Assembly (NCBI GenBank): GCA_000759755.1
Contig: BBMW01000009.1
Span: 62,001 to 126,000, forward strand
Direction of reading: 5' to 3'
Length of the DNA: 64,000 bases
Source of the DNA: Citrobacter werkmanii NBRC 105721
GTDB taxonomy: Bacteria > Pseudomonadota > Gammaproteobacteria > Enterobacterales > Enterobacteriaceae
Positions 21,746 through 31,157 of the stretch are shown one piece after another (within the stretch, counting starts at the first letter, position 1; each line of letters opens with the position of its first letter). The translations under genes were made by a program, and so were the position numbers. The notes beneath the pieces are model-generated. The model was not told the DNA's origin and ran no database searches. It was given only the letters and a program-made list of their open reading frames with translations.

Positions 21746-22178
21746 AATCTCTTTCCTTCTGAAAGTTCGTTAACAAACGAACAAAAATGTCACACTCTAA
21801 TGATATGCAAGAAACGTGCATATTCTTTCATGCGGCATCAATGAAAAGAGAGACCTCTCCCGATGCCGCTATCGCCCGCAGATATGCGCCCACTCATTCA
21901 CCACGTATTGTAGCCACAGCTCAGGTCATACGGGGCAGTTAGAAAATTGACGTCTATATGCTTCGCAAGAATAACTTTAGCCAGGTTTTGTGGATATAGC
22001 CCAGATTAAAAAACGTCTTTTATCAATTTTTTATGCAGGAATTGTCTATGACATAAAGCAGAAGGAGCAGAATGGAAGTGAATAATTCTTTAATAAAAGG
22101 TTAAACACAGAATAAAAACAGGCCGTACGCAACCGCTCTAGTAGCGGCTGCGCAAAATGCGTCCAGATTCAGGGGGAA
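21746..22178. other. potF-ybjN intergenic region with ybjN terminator
   Basis: 433 bases without a gene. Near the ybjN end, a hairpin with arms GCAACCGCT / AGCGGCTGC (22129-22151) is followed on the minus strand by a T-rich stretch (22111-22119); this is the likely terminator of the ybjC-nfsA-rimK-ybjN operon. The rest is AT-rich and should hold the potF promoter; I see no clear operator. Confidence 0.65.
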
Positions 22179-22655
22179 TTAATGGAGGAAATGGACTTCA
22201 GCGTTGCTGTTTTGCGTATCTTCTTCAGCGTTAAATAACAGCTGATGCGCCCCAGCTTCGAGGATCACCATCGATATCTGCTCTTCGCTCTGGCGAACAA
22301 AACATTCAAACTGCTCAAACGTTACGCCCGGCGTAACGGATAAAGACTGGCAAACCACCAGCTTTGGCAGATTATCATCCTGCATATCCAGAAATGCTTT
22401 TACCGTCAGTGAACTGGCATTAATCGCGGACAAATCGGCGGCCAGCGGCAGCAGTGCGGAAGGTCTGACTTCCGCCATCGCAGAAAACAGGATGACGTTA
22501 TCCACCAAATCAACTTTTGCATCAAAGATGCCGTCAAAGTTCTGCATATGAGGTAAATGCAGCGCCTGACAGGTATCGCATTCAAAAAAACTCATGCCCA
22601 GGTCGTCGAGCCATTGACGCAACGTATCCAGAGTGGGAACGACCAGTGATGTCAT
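22179..22655 (-). CDS. ybjN: YbjN, type III secretion chaperone-fold protein
   Basis: 158 residues, matching E. coli YbjN except at the C-terminus. In E. coli its overexpression alters motility, biofilm and stress responses; the mechanism is unclear. No signal peptide or membrane segment. It is the last gene of ybjC-nfsA-rimK-ybjN, 90 bases after rimK. Confidence 0.93.
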   Translation of the reverse strand: MTSLVVPTLDTLRQWLDDLGMSFFECDTCQALHLPHMQNFDGIFDAKVDLVDNVILFSAMAEVRPSALLPLAADLSAINASSLTVKAFLDMQDDNLPKLVVCQSLSVTPGVTFEQFECFVRQSEEQISMVILEAGAHQLLFNAEEDTQNSNAEVHFLH

Positions 22656-22745
22656 AATAATGTGCGACCTCTAATGATGAAAAAAATACCGGCACAGCTT
22701 ACGCAAAAAGAGCGTGTCATACCACGATCGCAATCGATATTGTGT

Positions 22746-23648
22746 TTAGCCGCCGATTTTAAGACAAAATTCAGGCGTAGCATGGCGCTCGATCCACTGG
22801 ATCATCTTGCCGGCAATGTCTATCCCGGTGGTTTTCTCGACCCCTTCCAGACCCGGAGAAGCGTTAACCTCCATGACCAACGGCCCACGTTCTGCACGCA
22901 GAATATCAACACCAGCAACATCCAGCCCCATGGTCTGAGCGGCTTTGAGCGCAATTTTTCTTTCGCGCGGCGTGATATTCGCAATCGTAGCAACCCCGCC
23001 GCGATGGAGATTAGAACGAAAATCGCCCTCTTTCGCACGGCGTTCAATGGCAGCCACCACCTCGTCACCCACCACGAAACAGCGAATATCCCGCCCTTGC
23101 GCTTCTTTGATATATTCCTGAACCAGAATATGAGCATTCAGCCCACGAAACGCATCCACGACACTTTCCGCGGCCTGCCGTGTTTCCGCCAGCACCACGC
23201 CGATCCCCTGTGTGCCTTCAACCAGTTTCACCACCAGCGGCGCGCCGCCAACCATATCAATCATGTCGCTGGTATCGTCCGGGGAGTGAGCAATCCCGGT
23301 GATGGGTAAATCAATCCCCTGACGCGCCAGCAACTGCAGCGAACGCAGCTTATCGCGCGCGCGCGTAATCGCTACCGATTCATTTAACGGATAGCTACCC
23401 AACATTTCAAACTGACGCAGCGCCGCCGTACCATAAAAGGTAATCGCTGAACCAATCCGTGGGATCACCGCGTCAAAATGGGGAAGCTGGCGGCCCTTGT
23501 AATGAATAGATGACGCCGCCGGGCTGATGTTCATATAGCAAGAAAGCGGATCGATAATTTCAACCAGGTGACCGCGCTGCATCGCCGCTTCACGCAGGCG
23601 CTTACAAGAATAGAGCGTTCCGTCCCGGGACAAAATGGCAATTTTCAC
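22746..23648 (-). CDS. rimK: RimK, ribosomal protein S6 glutamate ligase
   Basis: ATP-grasp ligase that adds glutamates to the C-terminus of S6 and can make poly-alpha-glutamate. 300 residues as in E. coli. The ATP-grasp core includes [18 protein letters not shown] and the metal-binding [11 protein letters not shown]. It lies 57 bases after nfsA in the conserved operon. Confidence 0.97.
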   Translation of the reverse strand: MKIAILSRDGTLYSCKRLREAAMQRGHLVEIIDPLSCYMNISPAASSIHYKGRQLPHFDAVIPRIGSAITFYGTAALRQFEMLGSYPLNESVAITRARDKLRSLQLLARQGIDLPITGIAHSPDDTSDMIDMVGGAPLVVKLVEGTQGIGVVLAETRQAAESVVDAFRGLNAHILVQEYIKEAQGRDIRCFVVGDEVVAAIERRAKEGDFRSNLHRGGVATIANITPRERKIALKAAQTMGLDVAGVDILRAERGPLVMEVNASPGLEGVEKTTGIDIAGKMIQWIERHATPEFCLKIGG

Positions 23649-23705
23649 CCTGCACCTCTCAATGACCTGGTAAAAGCAGGCGTATCATACACTGGGTTGA
23701 AATCT

Positions 23706-24428
23706 TTAGCGCGTGGCCCATCCCTGTTTATGCAAATATTCCAAGATAAAGGGACGACTTTCTTTAATGATGGTTCGACGAATGTGATCGCTCCAGGTGT
23801 CACGACGCGTATTGCTGCCGCGGGTCAGATAGTACTGCGCAAGCTGTTCGTCATACTGCGACAAAACGTCTGTATTGAGCGGCTGATACTGGTTTTCATG
23901 CACAACCAGCGACGCAGGCAGGCGCGGCTTGATATCCGGGTTATCCGCAGGCCAGCCAAGGCACAAACCAAACAGCGGCAGAACATGCTGCGGCAGTTTC
24001 AATAATTCCGTGACCGACTCAATATTGTTACGCAACCCACCAATATACACACCGCCAAGTCCCAGCGATTCTGCCGCCGTCAGCGCATTTTGCGCCATCA
24101 TCGCCGTATCAACCACACCCAGCAGCAGTTGTTCTGCCAGCCCCAACTGCGCGTCAGGGCAAATCTGCAAATGACGGTTAAAGTCAGCGCAAAACACCCA
24201 GAATTCAGCGGCCTGCGCCACGTGCTTTTGACCGCCAGATAAGGTAGCCAGCGATTCACGCAGAGTTTTATCGGTTATCCGAACAATCGTTGTGCACTGT
24301 AAAAAACTGGAGCTTGAGGTGCCCTGAGCGGCGGCAATGATTGCCTCTCGCTGTGCGTCAGAAATAGCTTCATCGGTAAAATGGCGAATGGAACGGTGGC
24401 TGCGGATTAAATCAATGGTTGGCGTCAT
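23706..24428 (-). CDS. nfsA: NfsA, major oxygen-insensitive nitroreductase
   Basis: FMN- and NADPH-dependent nitroreductase and quinone reductase, 240 residues from MTPTIDLIRSHRS as in E. coli; the 25-codon open extension upstream lies inside ybjC and is not used. HRSIRHF and SSSSFLQ contact FMN. Its start overlaps ybjC by 17 bases. In E. coli the operon is induced by SoxS/MarA and this gene is the main nitrofuran-activating locus. Confidence 0.97.
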   Translation of the reverse strand: MTPTIDLIRSHRSIRHFTDEAISDAQREAIIAAAQGTSSSSFLQCTTIVRITDKTLRESLATLSGGQKHVAQAAEFWVFCADFNRHLQICPDAQLGLAEQLLLGVVDTAMMAQNALTAAESLGLGGVYIGGLRNNIESVTELLKLPQHVLPLFGLCLGWPADNPDIKPRLPASLVVHENQYQPLNTDVLSQYDEQLAQYYLTRGSNTRRDTWSDHIRRTIIKESRPFILEYLHKQGWATR

Positions 24429-24702
24429 CTCTTTTTTCTCTGTCTGAATGGGAAGAATCGTCGGAAGCGCGCGACAGGAGCTGCGGCGCCAGCAGTTGAG
24501 CAATGCGCCACATCAATATCACCGCGGCAGGTAGCATCAGCAGTACGCCCAGAAATATCATCACCACGCAGGCTAACGGGCTGCTAAGCGGCGCGGGTAA
24601 GGTGAGGTAATCATTAAGCGACAGCAGCGCCAGCGATAACAAAACCATCCCCATTATTTCCAGCATCAATACGCTCTTGGGTACTGCACCAATGGTGCGC
24701 AT
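24412..24702 (-). CDS. ybjC: YbjC, DUF1418 small membrane protein
   Basis: 96 residues (K-12: 95) with two membrane helices and a charged C-terminal tail ending DDANH as in E. coli. It is the first gene of the nfsA operon and divergent from grxA. Function unknown; known in E. coli as SoxRS-responsive. The C-terminal half is more diverged from K-12 than its neighbours. Confidence 0.9.
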   Translation of the reverse strand: MRTIGAVPKSVLMLEIMGMVLLSLALLSLNDYLTLPAPLSSPLACVVMIFLGVLLMLPAAVILMWRIAQLLAPQLLSRASDDSSHSDREKRDDANH

Positions 24703-24765
24703 AAGCGGCCTCCCGGCGAAATGGCTTTTATTATAAAACGTTCCGCCATGTCGTGTTTAACAGTT

Positions 24766-24780
24766 ATAGCTTGAGGATAT
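24766..24780 (+). promoter_or_regulatory. Possible OxyR half-site upstream of grxA
   Basis: ATAGCTTGAGGATAT fits the OxyR consensus ATAGnTnnnAnCTAT at most defined positions and lies about 95 bases before grxA, an OxyR target in E. coli. The tandem second half-site seven bases downstream is poor. Confidence 0.45.
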
Positions 24781-24875
24781 CAAAGCAACAGGCCGAACCT
24801 GCTTTCCATCCGTCACAAATCGCGGCATCATAATAAGTATTCGCCATCCGGCCTGATAAGTTCGAGGAGAGAGAG

Positions 24876-25139
24876 ATGTTTGCCGTTATTTTTGGTCGCC
24901 CAGGGTGCCCGTATTGCGTGCGCGCAAAAGAATTAGCAGAAAAATTAAGCAATGAGCATGACGATTTTAACTTCCGCTACATTGACATCCATGCCGAAGG
25001 TATTACGAAAGCCGATCTGGAAAAGACGGTAGGTAAGCCGGTTGAAACCGTTCCGCAGATTTTTGTTGATCAAAAACACATCGGCGGCTGCACGGATTTT
25101 GAGGCGTGGGCAAAAGAGAATATGAATCTGTTCGCCTGA
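24876..25139 (+). CDS. grxA: Glutaredoxin 1
   Basis: Glutathione-dependent disulfide reductase for ribonucleotide reductase and OxyR. 87 residues (K-12: 85) with the redox motif CPYC at residues 11-14, the cis-Pro in TVPQIF and GSH-binding GGCTDF (Gly-Gly-Tyr in K-12, here Cys). GAGGAGAG precedes the ATG. Divergent from ybjC and convergent with ybjM over a shared hairpin. Confidence 0.96.
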   Translation: MFAVIFGRPGCPYCVRAKELAEKLSNEHDDFNFRYIDIHAEGITKADLEKTVGKPVETVPQIFVDQKHIGGCTDFEAWAKENMNLFA

Positions 25140-25150
25140 TAGCTGTTTCT

Positions 25151-25171
25151 ACGCCCTCCGCTGGAGGGCGT
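25151..25171. terminator. Hairpin between grxA and ybjM
   Basis: Perfect 9-bp arms ACGCCCTCC / GGAGGGCGT with a 3-base loop between two convergent genes; likely shared terminator, though the T run is displaced. Confidence 0.75.
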
Positions 25172-25173
25172 GA

Positions 25174-25554
25174 TCAGTTCTTTTTCCGTCGTTGATGCTG
25201 ATTGAACAAGCTACTGATAAACAAAAAACACAATGCGCCAAGCGCGCACCAAAACACCGCACTGAATAACCACGCCAGTTCTTGCCACAATGAACGCGTC
25301 GGCATAAAAACGAACCGCATTAGCAACAGACAGCATGGCGCCGCCAACATTGCACCCAGAAGAGGTCTGAGCACCTCCCGACGGTGGGAGAAAAAGCTTG
25401 CTGCAGCACCAGGCAAGATAAAAAACAACAACCCGACCTCAGGATGCCCTGCCGCTCTGAATGCCCCTTTCACGTTTAGCGTCAATGAAAGGCACACCAC
25501 AATAAAGAGCACAAAGCAGCAGATCGCCCCCGCCCAACTTTGCTTATGTTTCAA
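25174..25554 (-). CDS. ybjM: YbjM inner-membrane protein
   Basis: 126 residues with four predicted membrane helices, function unknown. I start it at TTG (25552-25554) because a perfect AGGAGG lies six bases upstream and E. coli YbjM begins at the same residue (MKHKQRWAGAICC). The upstream GTG at 25572 would put that ribosome binding site inside the gene. Confidence 0.88.
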   Translation of the reverse strand: MKHKQSWAGAICCFVLFIVVCLSLTLNVKGAFRAAGHPEVGLLFFILPGAAASFFSHRREVLRPLLGAMLAAPCCLLLMRFVFMPTRSLWQELAWLFSAVFWCALGALCFLFISSLFNQHQRRKKN

Positions 25555-25823
25555 TCGTTCCTCCTGACACATTCTCTATCGAACACTCTTTTCGCCCGCA
25601 GGCGTCCAGTCAGATAAAGTAACTCGGCATTCCATGCCAAAAACACACCCACACGATTCTTATAGCCGTTGATACGTAATGAGATTAAACTATCCGCATA
25701 TATTGTTATGCTGCATTAATCGGGGCTGTGTGCGGTGCTGTCGCCCCTTAATTTCTGGCAAAAACATTAGCGTAAATTGCCATTTCTTTCAATAGCTTAC
25801 TAGTAAACAAGAAGTTAGCCTCA

Positions 25824-27509
25824 GTGAATATAAACGTCGCAGATTTGTTAAATGGGAATTACATCCTGTTATTATTTGTGGTCCTGGCTCTGGGCCTCTG
25901 CCTGGGTAAATTACGCCTGGGTTCAGTCCAACTCGGTAATTCCATTGGCGTTTTAGTGGTGTCCCTATTATTAGGTCAGCAGCACTTTAGTATTAACACC
26001 GACGCATTAAATCTCGGCTTTATGCTGTTTATTTTTTGTGTCGGCGTCGAAGCCGGCCCCAACTTTTTTTCGATTTTTTTTCGCGATGGGAAAAATTATC
26101 TAATGCTTGCTCTGGTGATGGTCGGTAGCGCAATGCTGATCGCCCTGGGGCTGGGTAAGCTATTTGGCTGGGACATCGGCCTGACGGCGGGTATGCTGGC
26201 CGGTTCGATGACCTCCACGCCGGTGCTGGTCGGCGCAGGCGATACCTTGCGCCATTCCGGAATGGCAGGCTCACAGCTTTCCACCGCCCTCGATAACCTG
26301 AGTCTGGGGTACGCCCTCACCTATTTGATTGGACTGGTCAGTCTGATTGTCGGTGCGCGCTACCTGCCAAAACTTCAACATCAGGACCTGCAAACCAGCG
26401 CCCAACAAATTGCGCGTGAGCGTGGTCTGGACACTGACGCCAACCGTAAGGTTTATCTGCCGGTGATCCGCGCCTACCGCGTGGGCCCGGAGCTGGTGGC
26501 ATGGGCTGATGGTAAGAATCTGCGCGAACTGGGTATTTATCGTCAGACCGGCTGCTACATTGAACGCATCCGCCGCAACGGCATCCTGGCCAACCCGGAC
26601 GGTGACGCAGTGCTGCAAATGGGCGACGAAATAGCCTTAGTTGGTTATCCAGACGCGCATGCCCGCCTCGATCCCAGTTTCCGTAACGGCAAAGAAGTGT
26701 TCGATCGCGATCTGCTCGATATGCGTATCGTCACTGAAGAGATTGTGGTGAAAAACCACAATGCCGTTGGCCGTCGCCTGGCCCAGTTGAAGCTGACCGA
26801 CCACGGCTGTTTCCTCAACCGCGTGATCCGCAGCCAGATCGAAATGCCTATCGATGACAACGTTGTGCTCAATAAAGGTGACGTGTTGCAGGTTAGCGGC
26901 GATGCTCGTCGCGTTAAAACGATCGCAGATCGTATCGGCTTCATTTCCATTCACAGTCAGGTGACCGATCTGCTGGCCTTCTGCGCCTTCTTTATCATTG
27001 GTCTGATGATTGGGATGATCACTTTCCAGTTCAGTAATTTCAGCTTCGGTATTGGGAATGCGGCTGGATTACTGTTCGCCGGGATTATGCTCGGCTTCCT
27101 GCGTGCCAACCATCCAACGTTTGGCTATATTCCGCAGGGCGCGCTGAACATGGTGAAAGAGTTTGGTCTGATGGTATTCATGGCAGGCGTCGGTTTGAGC
27201 GCAGGTAGCGGCATTGGCAATGGCCTTGGCGCCGTTGGTGGTCAAATGCTGATTGCCGGATTGGTTGTGAGCCTGGTTCCGGTTGTTATTTGTTTCTTGT
27301 TTGGCGCTTACGTATTGCGCATGAACCGCGCCCTGCTGTTTGGCGCCATGATGGGCGCGCGTACCTGCGCTCCGGCAATGGAAATCATCAGCGACACGGC
27401 CCGCAGCAACATCCCGGCATTAGGCTATGCTGGCACCTACGCCATTGCCAACGTTCTGCTGACATTGGCGGGGACACTCATCGTCATTGTCTGGCCAGGC
27501 CTTGGTTAG
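25824..27509 (+). CDS. ybjL: YbjL, AspT/YidE-family transporter
   Basis: 561 residues as in E. coli. Layout: about five membrane helices, a central pair of cytosolic RCK_C (TrkA_C) domains (about 200-380), and about five more helices. The family includes aspartate:alanine antiporters and E. coli YbjL has been linked to dicarboxylate/glutamate export. Start is GTG with a weak ribosome binding site. The rybB small RNA gene follows 76 bases downstream. Confidence 0.94.
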   Translation: MNINVADLLNGNYILLLFVVLALGLCLGKLRLGSVQLGNSIGVLVVSLLLGQQHFSINTDALNLGFMLFIFCVGVEAGPNFFSIFFRDGKNYLMLALVMVGSAMLIALGLGKLFGWDIGLTAGMLAGSMTSTPVLVGAGDTLRHSGMAGSQLSTALDNLSLGYALTYLIGLVSLIVGARYLPKLQHQDLQTSAQQIARERGLDTDANRKVYLPVIRAYRVGPELVAWADGKNLRELGIYRQTGCYIERIRRNGILANPDGDAVLQMGDEIALVGYPDAHARLDPSFRNGKEVFDRDLLDMRIVTEEIVVKNHNAVGRRLAQLKLTDHGCFLNRVIRSQIEMPIDDNVVLNKGDVLQVSGDARRVKTIADRIGFISIHSQVTDLLAFCAFFIIGLMIGMITFQFSNFSFGIGNAAGLLFAGIMLGFLRANHPTFGYIPQGALNMVKEFGLMVFMAGVGLSAGSGIGNGLGAVGGQMLIAGLVVSLVPVVICFLFGAYVLRMNRALLFGAMMGARTCAPAMEIISDTARSNIPALGYAGTYAIANVLLTLAGTLIVIVWPGLG

Positions 27510-27551
27510 CACTGAAAATCACCCTTAAACGAAAATTTTTTGCAGTTCAGC

Positions 27552-27579
27552 AGAACTTTTCTTCAAGGTGTCAGTCATA
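27552..27579 (+). promoter_or_regulatory. SigmaE-type promoter of rybB
   Basis: -35-like AGAACTTTT (27552-27560) and -10-like TCATA (27575-27579), about 16 bases apart, ending six bases before the predicted +1. This fits the sigmaE pattern (ggAACTT / TCnnA) known for rybB in E. coli and Salmonella. Confidence 0.75.
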
Positions 27580-27585
27580 ACTATT

Positions 27586-27667
27586 GCCACTGCTTTTCTT
27601 TGATGTCCCCAATTTGTGGAGCCCATCAACCCCGCCGTTTTGGTTCAAGGTTGATGGGTTTTTTGTT
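27586..27667 (+). ncRNA. rybB: RybB, sigmaE-dependent Hfq-binding small RNA
   Basis: The 80-base stretch beginning GCCACTGCTTTTCTTTGATG matches E. coli RybB almost base for base from memory, including the 5' seed that pairs with outer-membrane porin mRNAs. The 3' terminator has arms CCCATCAACC / GGTTGATGGG (27622-27658) and a T6 run. RybB represses OMP synthesis during envelope stress. Position next to ybjL is the same as in K-12; beyond it lies an accessory trio instead of rcdA. Confidence 0.95.
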
Positions 27668-27776
27668 GCCTGAAATTTGCTATCCCCCCTTCTCCCCATA
27701 ATTCCTCCCCAAATTTGCAGCACACCGGTTATGGCACATACTTTTAATCGGTGCTTAAAGGTGACGGGAGTTTACT

Positions 27777-28574
27777 ATGTTGCTTACTGGAAAGGTTGCG
27801 GTGATCTTCGGCGGCAGCGGCGCTATTGGTAGCGCGGTTGCACAGGCGATGGCGCGCGAAGGTGCTCATGTATACCTGGGCGCTCGCTGTCAGGAAAAGC
27901 TTGATTGGGCGGCCAGTCGCCTGCGAATGGCGGGGGGTACCGTCGATACGTTTATCACCGATGTGCTCGACGAGCACGACACCTCAACACAAGTTACCCG
28001 CCTGGTACAGCAAATCGGTGGAATTGATGTGGTGGTTAACGCGACCGGCTTTATGCATGAACAGGGCAAGCGCATCGACGCATTATCCCTCTCTGAGTTT
28101 ATGAGTGGGATCACCCCTTTCCTTGCGGCGCAGTTCAATATCGCAAAAGCCGTAACGCCGCACATGGGCGGCAATCGAGCTGGCGTCATTCTCACCATCG
28201 TTGCTCCCGCAGCCCCGATGGCGATGCCTGGGCATCTCGGCCACATCGTCGGTTGTGCAGGAACAGAAGCGTTTATTAAAGCGCTTGCCAGCGAGACGGG
28301 CCCCATAAACATTCGTGTCGTCGGCGTGCGCTCGCATGCCATTGTAGACGCGGTAGCAGCCGGTTCCTATACCGGGGAGATTTTCACCGCGAAAGCGCAG
28401 TCAATGGGTTTAACCGTCGAACAATGGTTAAGCGGTGCAGCACAAGGCACCATGATCGGACGCCTGCCTACGCTGGCACAAATCGCTGAAGTTACAACCT
28501 TTCTGGCTTCAGACCATGCCGGAGCAATGACCGCCACGGTGGTAAATATTACCGGGGGCGCAACCGTAAGCTAA
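27777..28574 (+). CDS. SDR-fold protein lacking the catalytic residues
   Basis: 265 residues with the Rossmann start (FGGSGAIGSAVAQAMAREGA, residues 11-30), a VVNATG motif in place of NNAG, and a C-terminal VVNITGGATVS typical of short-chain dehydrogenases. The Ser-Tyr-Lys catalytic set is not visible: the serine position reads ILTIVAPA, and the YxxxK position aligns to His156-x3-Cys160. It is therefore either a non-classical reductase or a nucleotide-binding protein without that chemistry. GACGGGAG-type ribosome binding site upstream. It is convergent with the EamA gene (12-base gap); no K-12 counterpart here. Confidence 0.85.
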   Translation: MLLTGKVAVIFGGSGAIGSAVAQAMAREGAHVYLGARCQEKLDWAASRLRMAGGTVDTFITDVLDEHDTSTQVTRLVQQIGGIDVVVNATGFMHEQGKRIDALSLSEFMSGITPFLAAQFNIAKAVTPHMGGNRAGVILTIVAPAAPMAMPGHLGHIVGCAGTEAFIKALASETGPINIRVVGVRSHAIVDAVAAGSYTGEIFTAKAQSMGLTVEQWLSGAAQGTMIGRLPTLAQIAEVTTFLASDHAGAMTATVVNITGGATVS

Positions 28575-28586
28575 TTTATCCGCTTT

Positions 28587-29501
28587 TCACGCCGTGCGCT
28601 GCTGCGAGTCTTTTTTTGCGCTCGGGCGGGAACACAATGCTATACCGCAAACAATAACCAACGCGCTCACCAGATGATATGAATGCAGGGTGACGTGCAA
28701 AAACATCACGCTAAATAATCCGCCACTCAGTGGGATCAAGTGTGAATAGATCTCTCCGCGGGTTGCGCCAATAGCGCTAATCCCTTTGTTCCATAACAGA
28801 TATGACAGCCAGGAAGGAAAAATGACAAGGTATGCCAGCCCAGTAATAACGCCTGTATTGGCATAACTATCCCAGCCCGGCATACCATTGCGCATCAGCT
28901 CCACAGCCAGTACCGGAATAAGCACCATCGCACCGAGCAGCGCGCTCACGGCGACAAAGGCGTTTCCCTTCACCTCACGCGGTTTAATGCGCAAAAAGGC
29001 ACAATAGACGGCCCAACTTAACGCCGACCCCATGGTCCAGACATCGCCCTGATTCAGGTGTGCAAACACCCGCGCATGCATCATATCTCCCTGCGATACC
29101 AGCCAGATAACGCCAACAGTGCTCAGGATCACACCTGCTATATTTCGCGCAGAAATCCGCTCTTTAAAAAAGAACTTATTGATTAACAGAACGAGCGCCG
29201 GAGTCGTGGACATATAAATCGCCGCATTGAGCGAGGTTGTATATTGCAGGCCGATATACAACGTTAAGGGGAAAAGAACCTGACCACATAACGCGAGGAA
29301 CACGATGGTACCCAAGGATGTTTTCATCACCGGCCATTGCTCTGCGACCTGACGAAAATAGAGCGCCATCAATAATAACGCGGTAAATATCCAGCGTGCC
29401 GCTGATAAAACAATGGGATCAACTTCAGCGACTAATAGATGACCAACCACATAATTCCCACCCCAAAAACAGGCAGCCAGACTGAGTAAAAGATAGGGCA
29501 T
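28587..29501 (-). CDS. EamA/DMT-family exporter
   Basis: 304 residues with ten membrane helices in two EamA repeats (about 3-135 and 150-290). The N-terminal signature FWGGNYVVGHLL is typical of the drug/metabolite transporter superfamily. Relatives export amino acids or metabolites; substrate unknown. It is divergent from a LysR regulator across 102 bases, the usual arrangement of exporter and sensor. Confidence 0.92.
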   Translation of the reverse strand: MPYLLLSLAACFWGGNYVVGHLLVAEVDPIVLSAARWIFTALLLMALYFRQVAEQWPVMKTSLGTIVFLALCGQVLFPLTLYIGLQYTTSLNAAIYMSTTPALVLLINKFFFKERISARNIAGVILSTVGVIWLVSQGDMMHARVFAHLNQGDVWTMGSALSWAVYCAFLRIKPREVKGNAFVAVSALLGAMVLIPVLAVELMRNGMPGWDSYANTGVITGLAYLVIFPSWLSYLLWNKGISAIGATRGEIYSHLIPLSGGLFSVMFLHVTLHSYHLVSALVIVCGIALCSRPSAKKDSQQRTA

Positions 29502-29603
29502 ATTTGCGCCTTATTGTCAGTTATACGGTATGACCACAAGGCTACGGCGGCGTGAGAATGAATGCTAATATAACGTTTTTATCCATCTGCATAGATTAAA
29601 ACT

Positions 29604-30518
29604 ATGAAATTCACGCTAAGGCAACTTGAGTTTTACATCGCGCTTGCTGAAACATTACAAATTTCCAAAGCTGCTGCGCGCTGTCATATTTCTCAGTCAT
29701 CAATGACCATTGCCATGCGGAATCTGGAAGAAGCATTAGACGTGCAGCTCTTTGTACGTTACCCCAAAGGGGTGAAGCTCACCGCCGAGGGCGAGCGCTT
29801 TCTGGCACATGCCTGCAACATCATCAACAGCAGCCACTCGGCTATTGACGCCCTGCATGACAGGAGTGAAATTCTCACCGGCACGGTGCGCATAGGCATT
29901 GCCGAAACGCTCTCTGCCTATCTTATCCCGGATATACTCAACGATATTGAACGACGTTTCCCTTTGCTGGAGATCGTGTTTCATGAAGCTACTGCACCGG
30001 AACTGGTACAGGCGCTCCGGGAAAAAAAGGTCGATTTTTGCCTGCTTCTGACCTCAAATATCAGCCATGATAACGACCTGGAGATCGAAACATTTATTCG
30101 TTCACAGCGCCGCCTGTGGACGTCTATTGGGCATCCGCTACAGAGCCAAGCATCAATCCGTTTAACAGACGTCGAGAAGCTACCATTTTTACTGCTGGAA
30201 ACCGATAAGTACCCTGACGTAATCATCGATTACTGGCAGCAGCGTGGCTATACGCCCAATATCAGTTTTCGCAGCAACTCTTTTGAAGCAATAAGAAGCC
30301 TGGTTGCAAAAGGCAGGGGAATAACTATTTTATCCGACCTGGTGTATCGCCCGTGGTCACTGGATGGTCTGCGCGTCATGCACAGAACGATTGATGATTT
30401 TATTACTTATATGGATGTCGGGACGGTAAAAAAAGCCGCCCGACCGTTGACTACAGAGGCGGTGAAAGTCGTTGATTTTTTACGTCAGGCCATTACCCGC
30501 CTCGACAAACCATTTTGA
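29604..30518 (+). CDS. LysR-family regulator divergent from EamA exporter
   Basis: 304 residues. The N-terminal helix-turn-helix (about 3-60, FYIALAETLQISKAAARCHISQSSMTIAM) precedes a type 2 periplasmic-binding effector domain starting TGTVRIGIAETL. The inverted repeat CATAG N7 CTATG at 29590-29606 overlaps its start codon and could be an autoregulatory operator. It probably controls the divergent exporter. It converges on rcdA with a 5-base gap. Confidence 0.9.
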   Translation: MKFTLRQLEFYIALAETLQISKAAARCHISQSSMTIAMRNLEEALDVQLFVRYPKGVKLTAEGERFLAHACNIINSSHSAIDALHDRSEILTGTVRIGIAETLSAYLIPDILNDIERRFPLLEIVFHEATAPELVQALREKKVDFCLLLTSNISHDNDLEIETFIRSQRRLWTSIGHPLQSQASIRLTDVEKLPFLLLETDKYPDVIIDYWQQRGYTPNISFRSNSFEAIRSLVAKGRGITILSDLVYRPWSLDGLRVMHRTIDDFITYMDVGTVKKAARPLTTEAVKVVDFLRQAITRLDKPF

Positions 30519-30523
30519 TGATT

Positions 30524-31072
30524 TTATCTCTGCGGCAATCCGGCAATACGCTCCACCATCATCAGAATATCTTCCCGCGACAGCGGTTTTTTGTCGGTAA
30601 CAAAATGCAGCGTCATTCCTTCGAGAAATGCATCCAGCGCCCGCGCAGTTACCGGTTCAAACCACTGTTCCAGCGTTTGTTGACTGCGTAACATCCAGTT
30701 TTGCATCACCATTTTCAACGTCGGTTTGCGACTGGCGAAAGCATACAACTGGTACATGAGTTCCATATTATCGGGCGTTGTAACCTGGGAGCTGTAAATC
30801 ATCTCGGTAATGGCATGGCAGGCTGCCTGCGCATCCGCAACGTCGGCAAAAAAAGCCTGATACTGCTGAGACATCGTGTCAGTAAAGCGCCCGAACGCCT
30901 CCATTAAAAGCTCATCTATTCCCGAAAAGTAATAGGTCATTGAACCCAGCGGTACCCCGGCAATCATGGCGATTTTTCGGTGCGTAACCCCATGGACACC
31001 GTAGGCGATTACCGCATCAAGGGTGGCCTGAACTATCTTTTCCCGCCGTAGCGGATCGTTCGCGCGTCGCAC
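30524..31072 (-). CDS. rcdA: RcdA (YbjK), TetR-family regulator
   Basis: 182 residues (K-12: 178), a TetR-type regulator known in E. coli to control csgD and stress genes. The helix-turn-helix covers about residues 12-55 ([23 protein letters not shown]). Start is GTG with GAGGA seven bases upstream. It is divergent from ybjJ across 85 bases, as in E. coli. Confidence 0.93.
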   Translation of the reverse strand: MRRANDPLRREKIVQATLDAVIAYGVHGVTHRKIAMIAGVPLGSMTYYFSGIDELLMEAFGRFTDTMSQQYQAFFADVADAQAACHAITEMIYSSQVTTPDNMELMYQLYAFASRKPTLKMVMQNWMLRSQQTLEQWFEPVTARALDAFLEGMTLHFVTDKKPLSREDILMMVERIAGLPQR

Positions 31073-31157
31073 TGCATTTCCTCACCTTGCGTTTGTGTAC
31101 AAATGTACACAGTCTTGCTAATGTTGTCTTCTTCCCTCTTTTCTTTGGCTCGAATTC

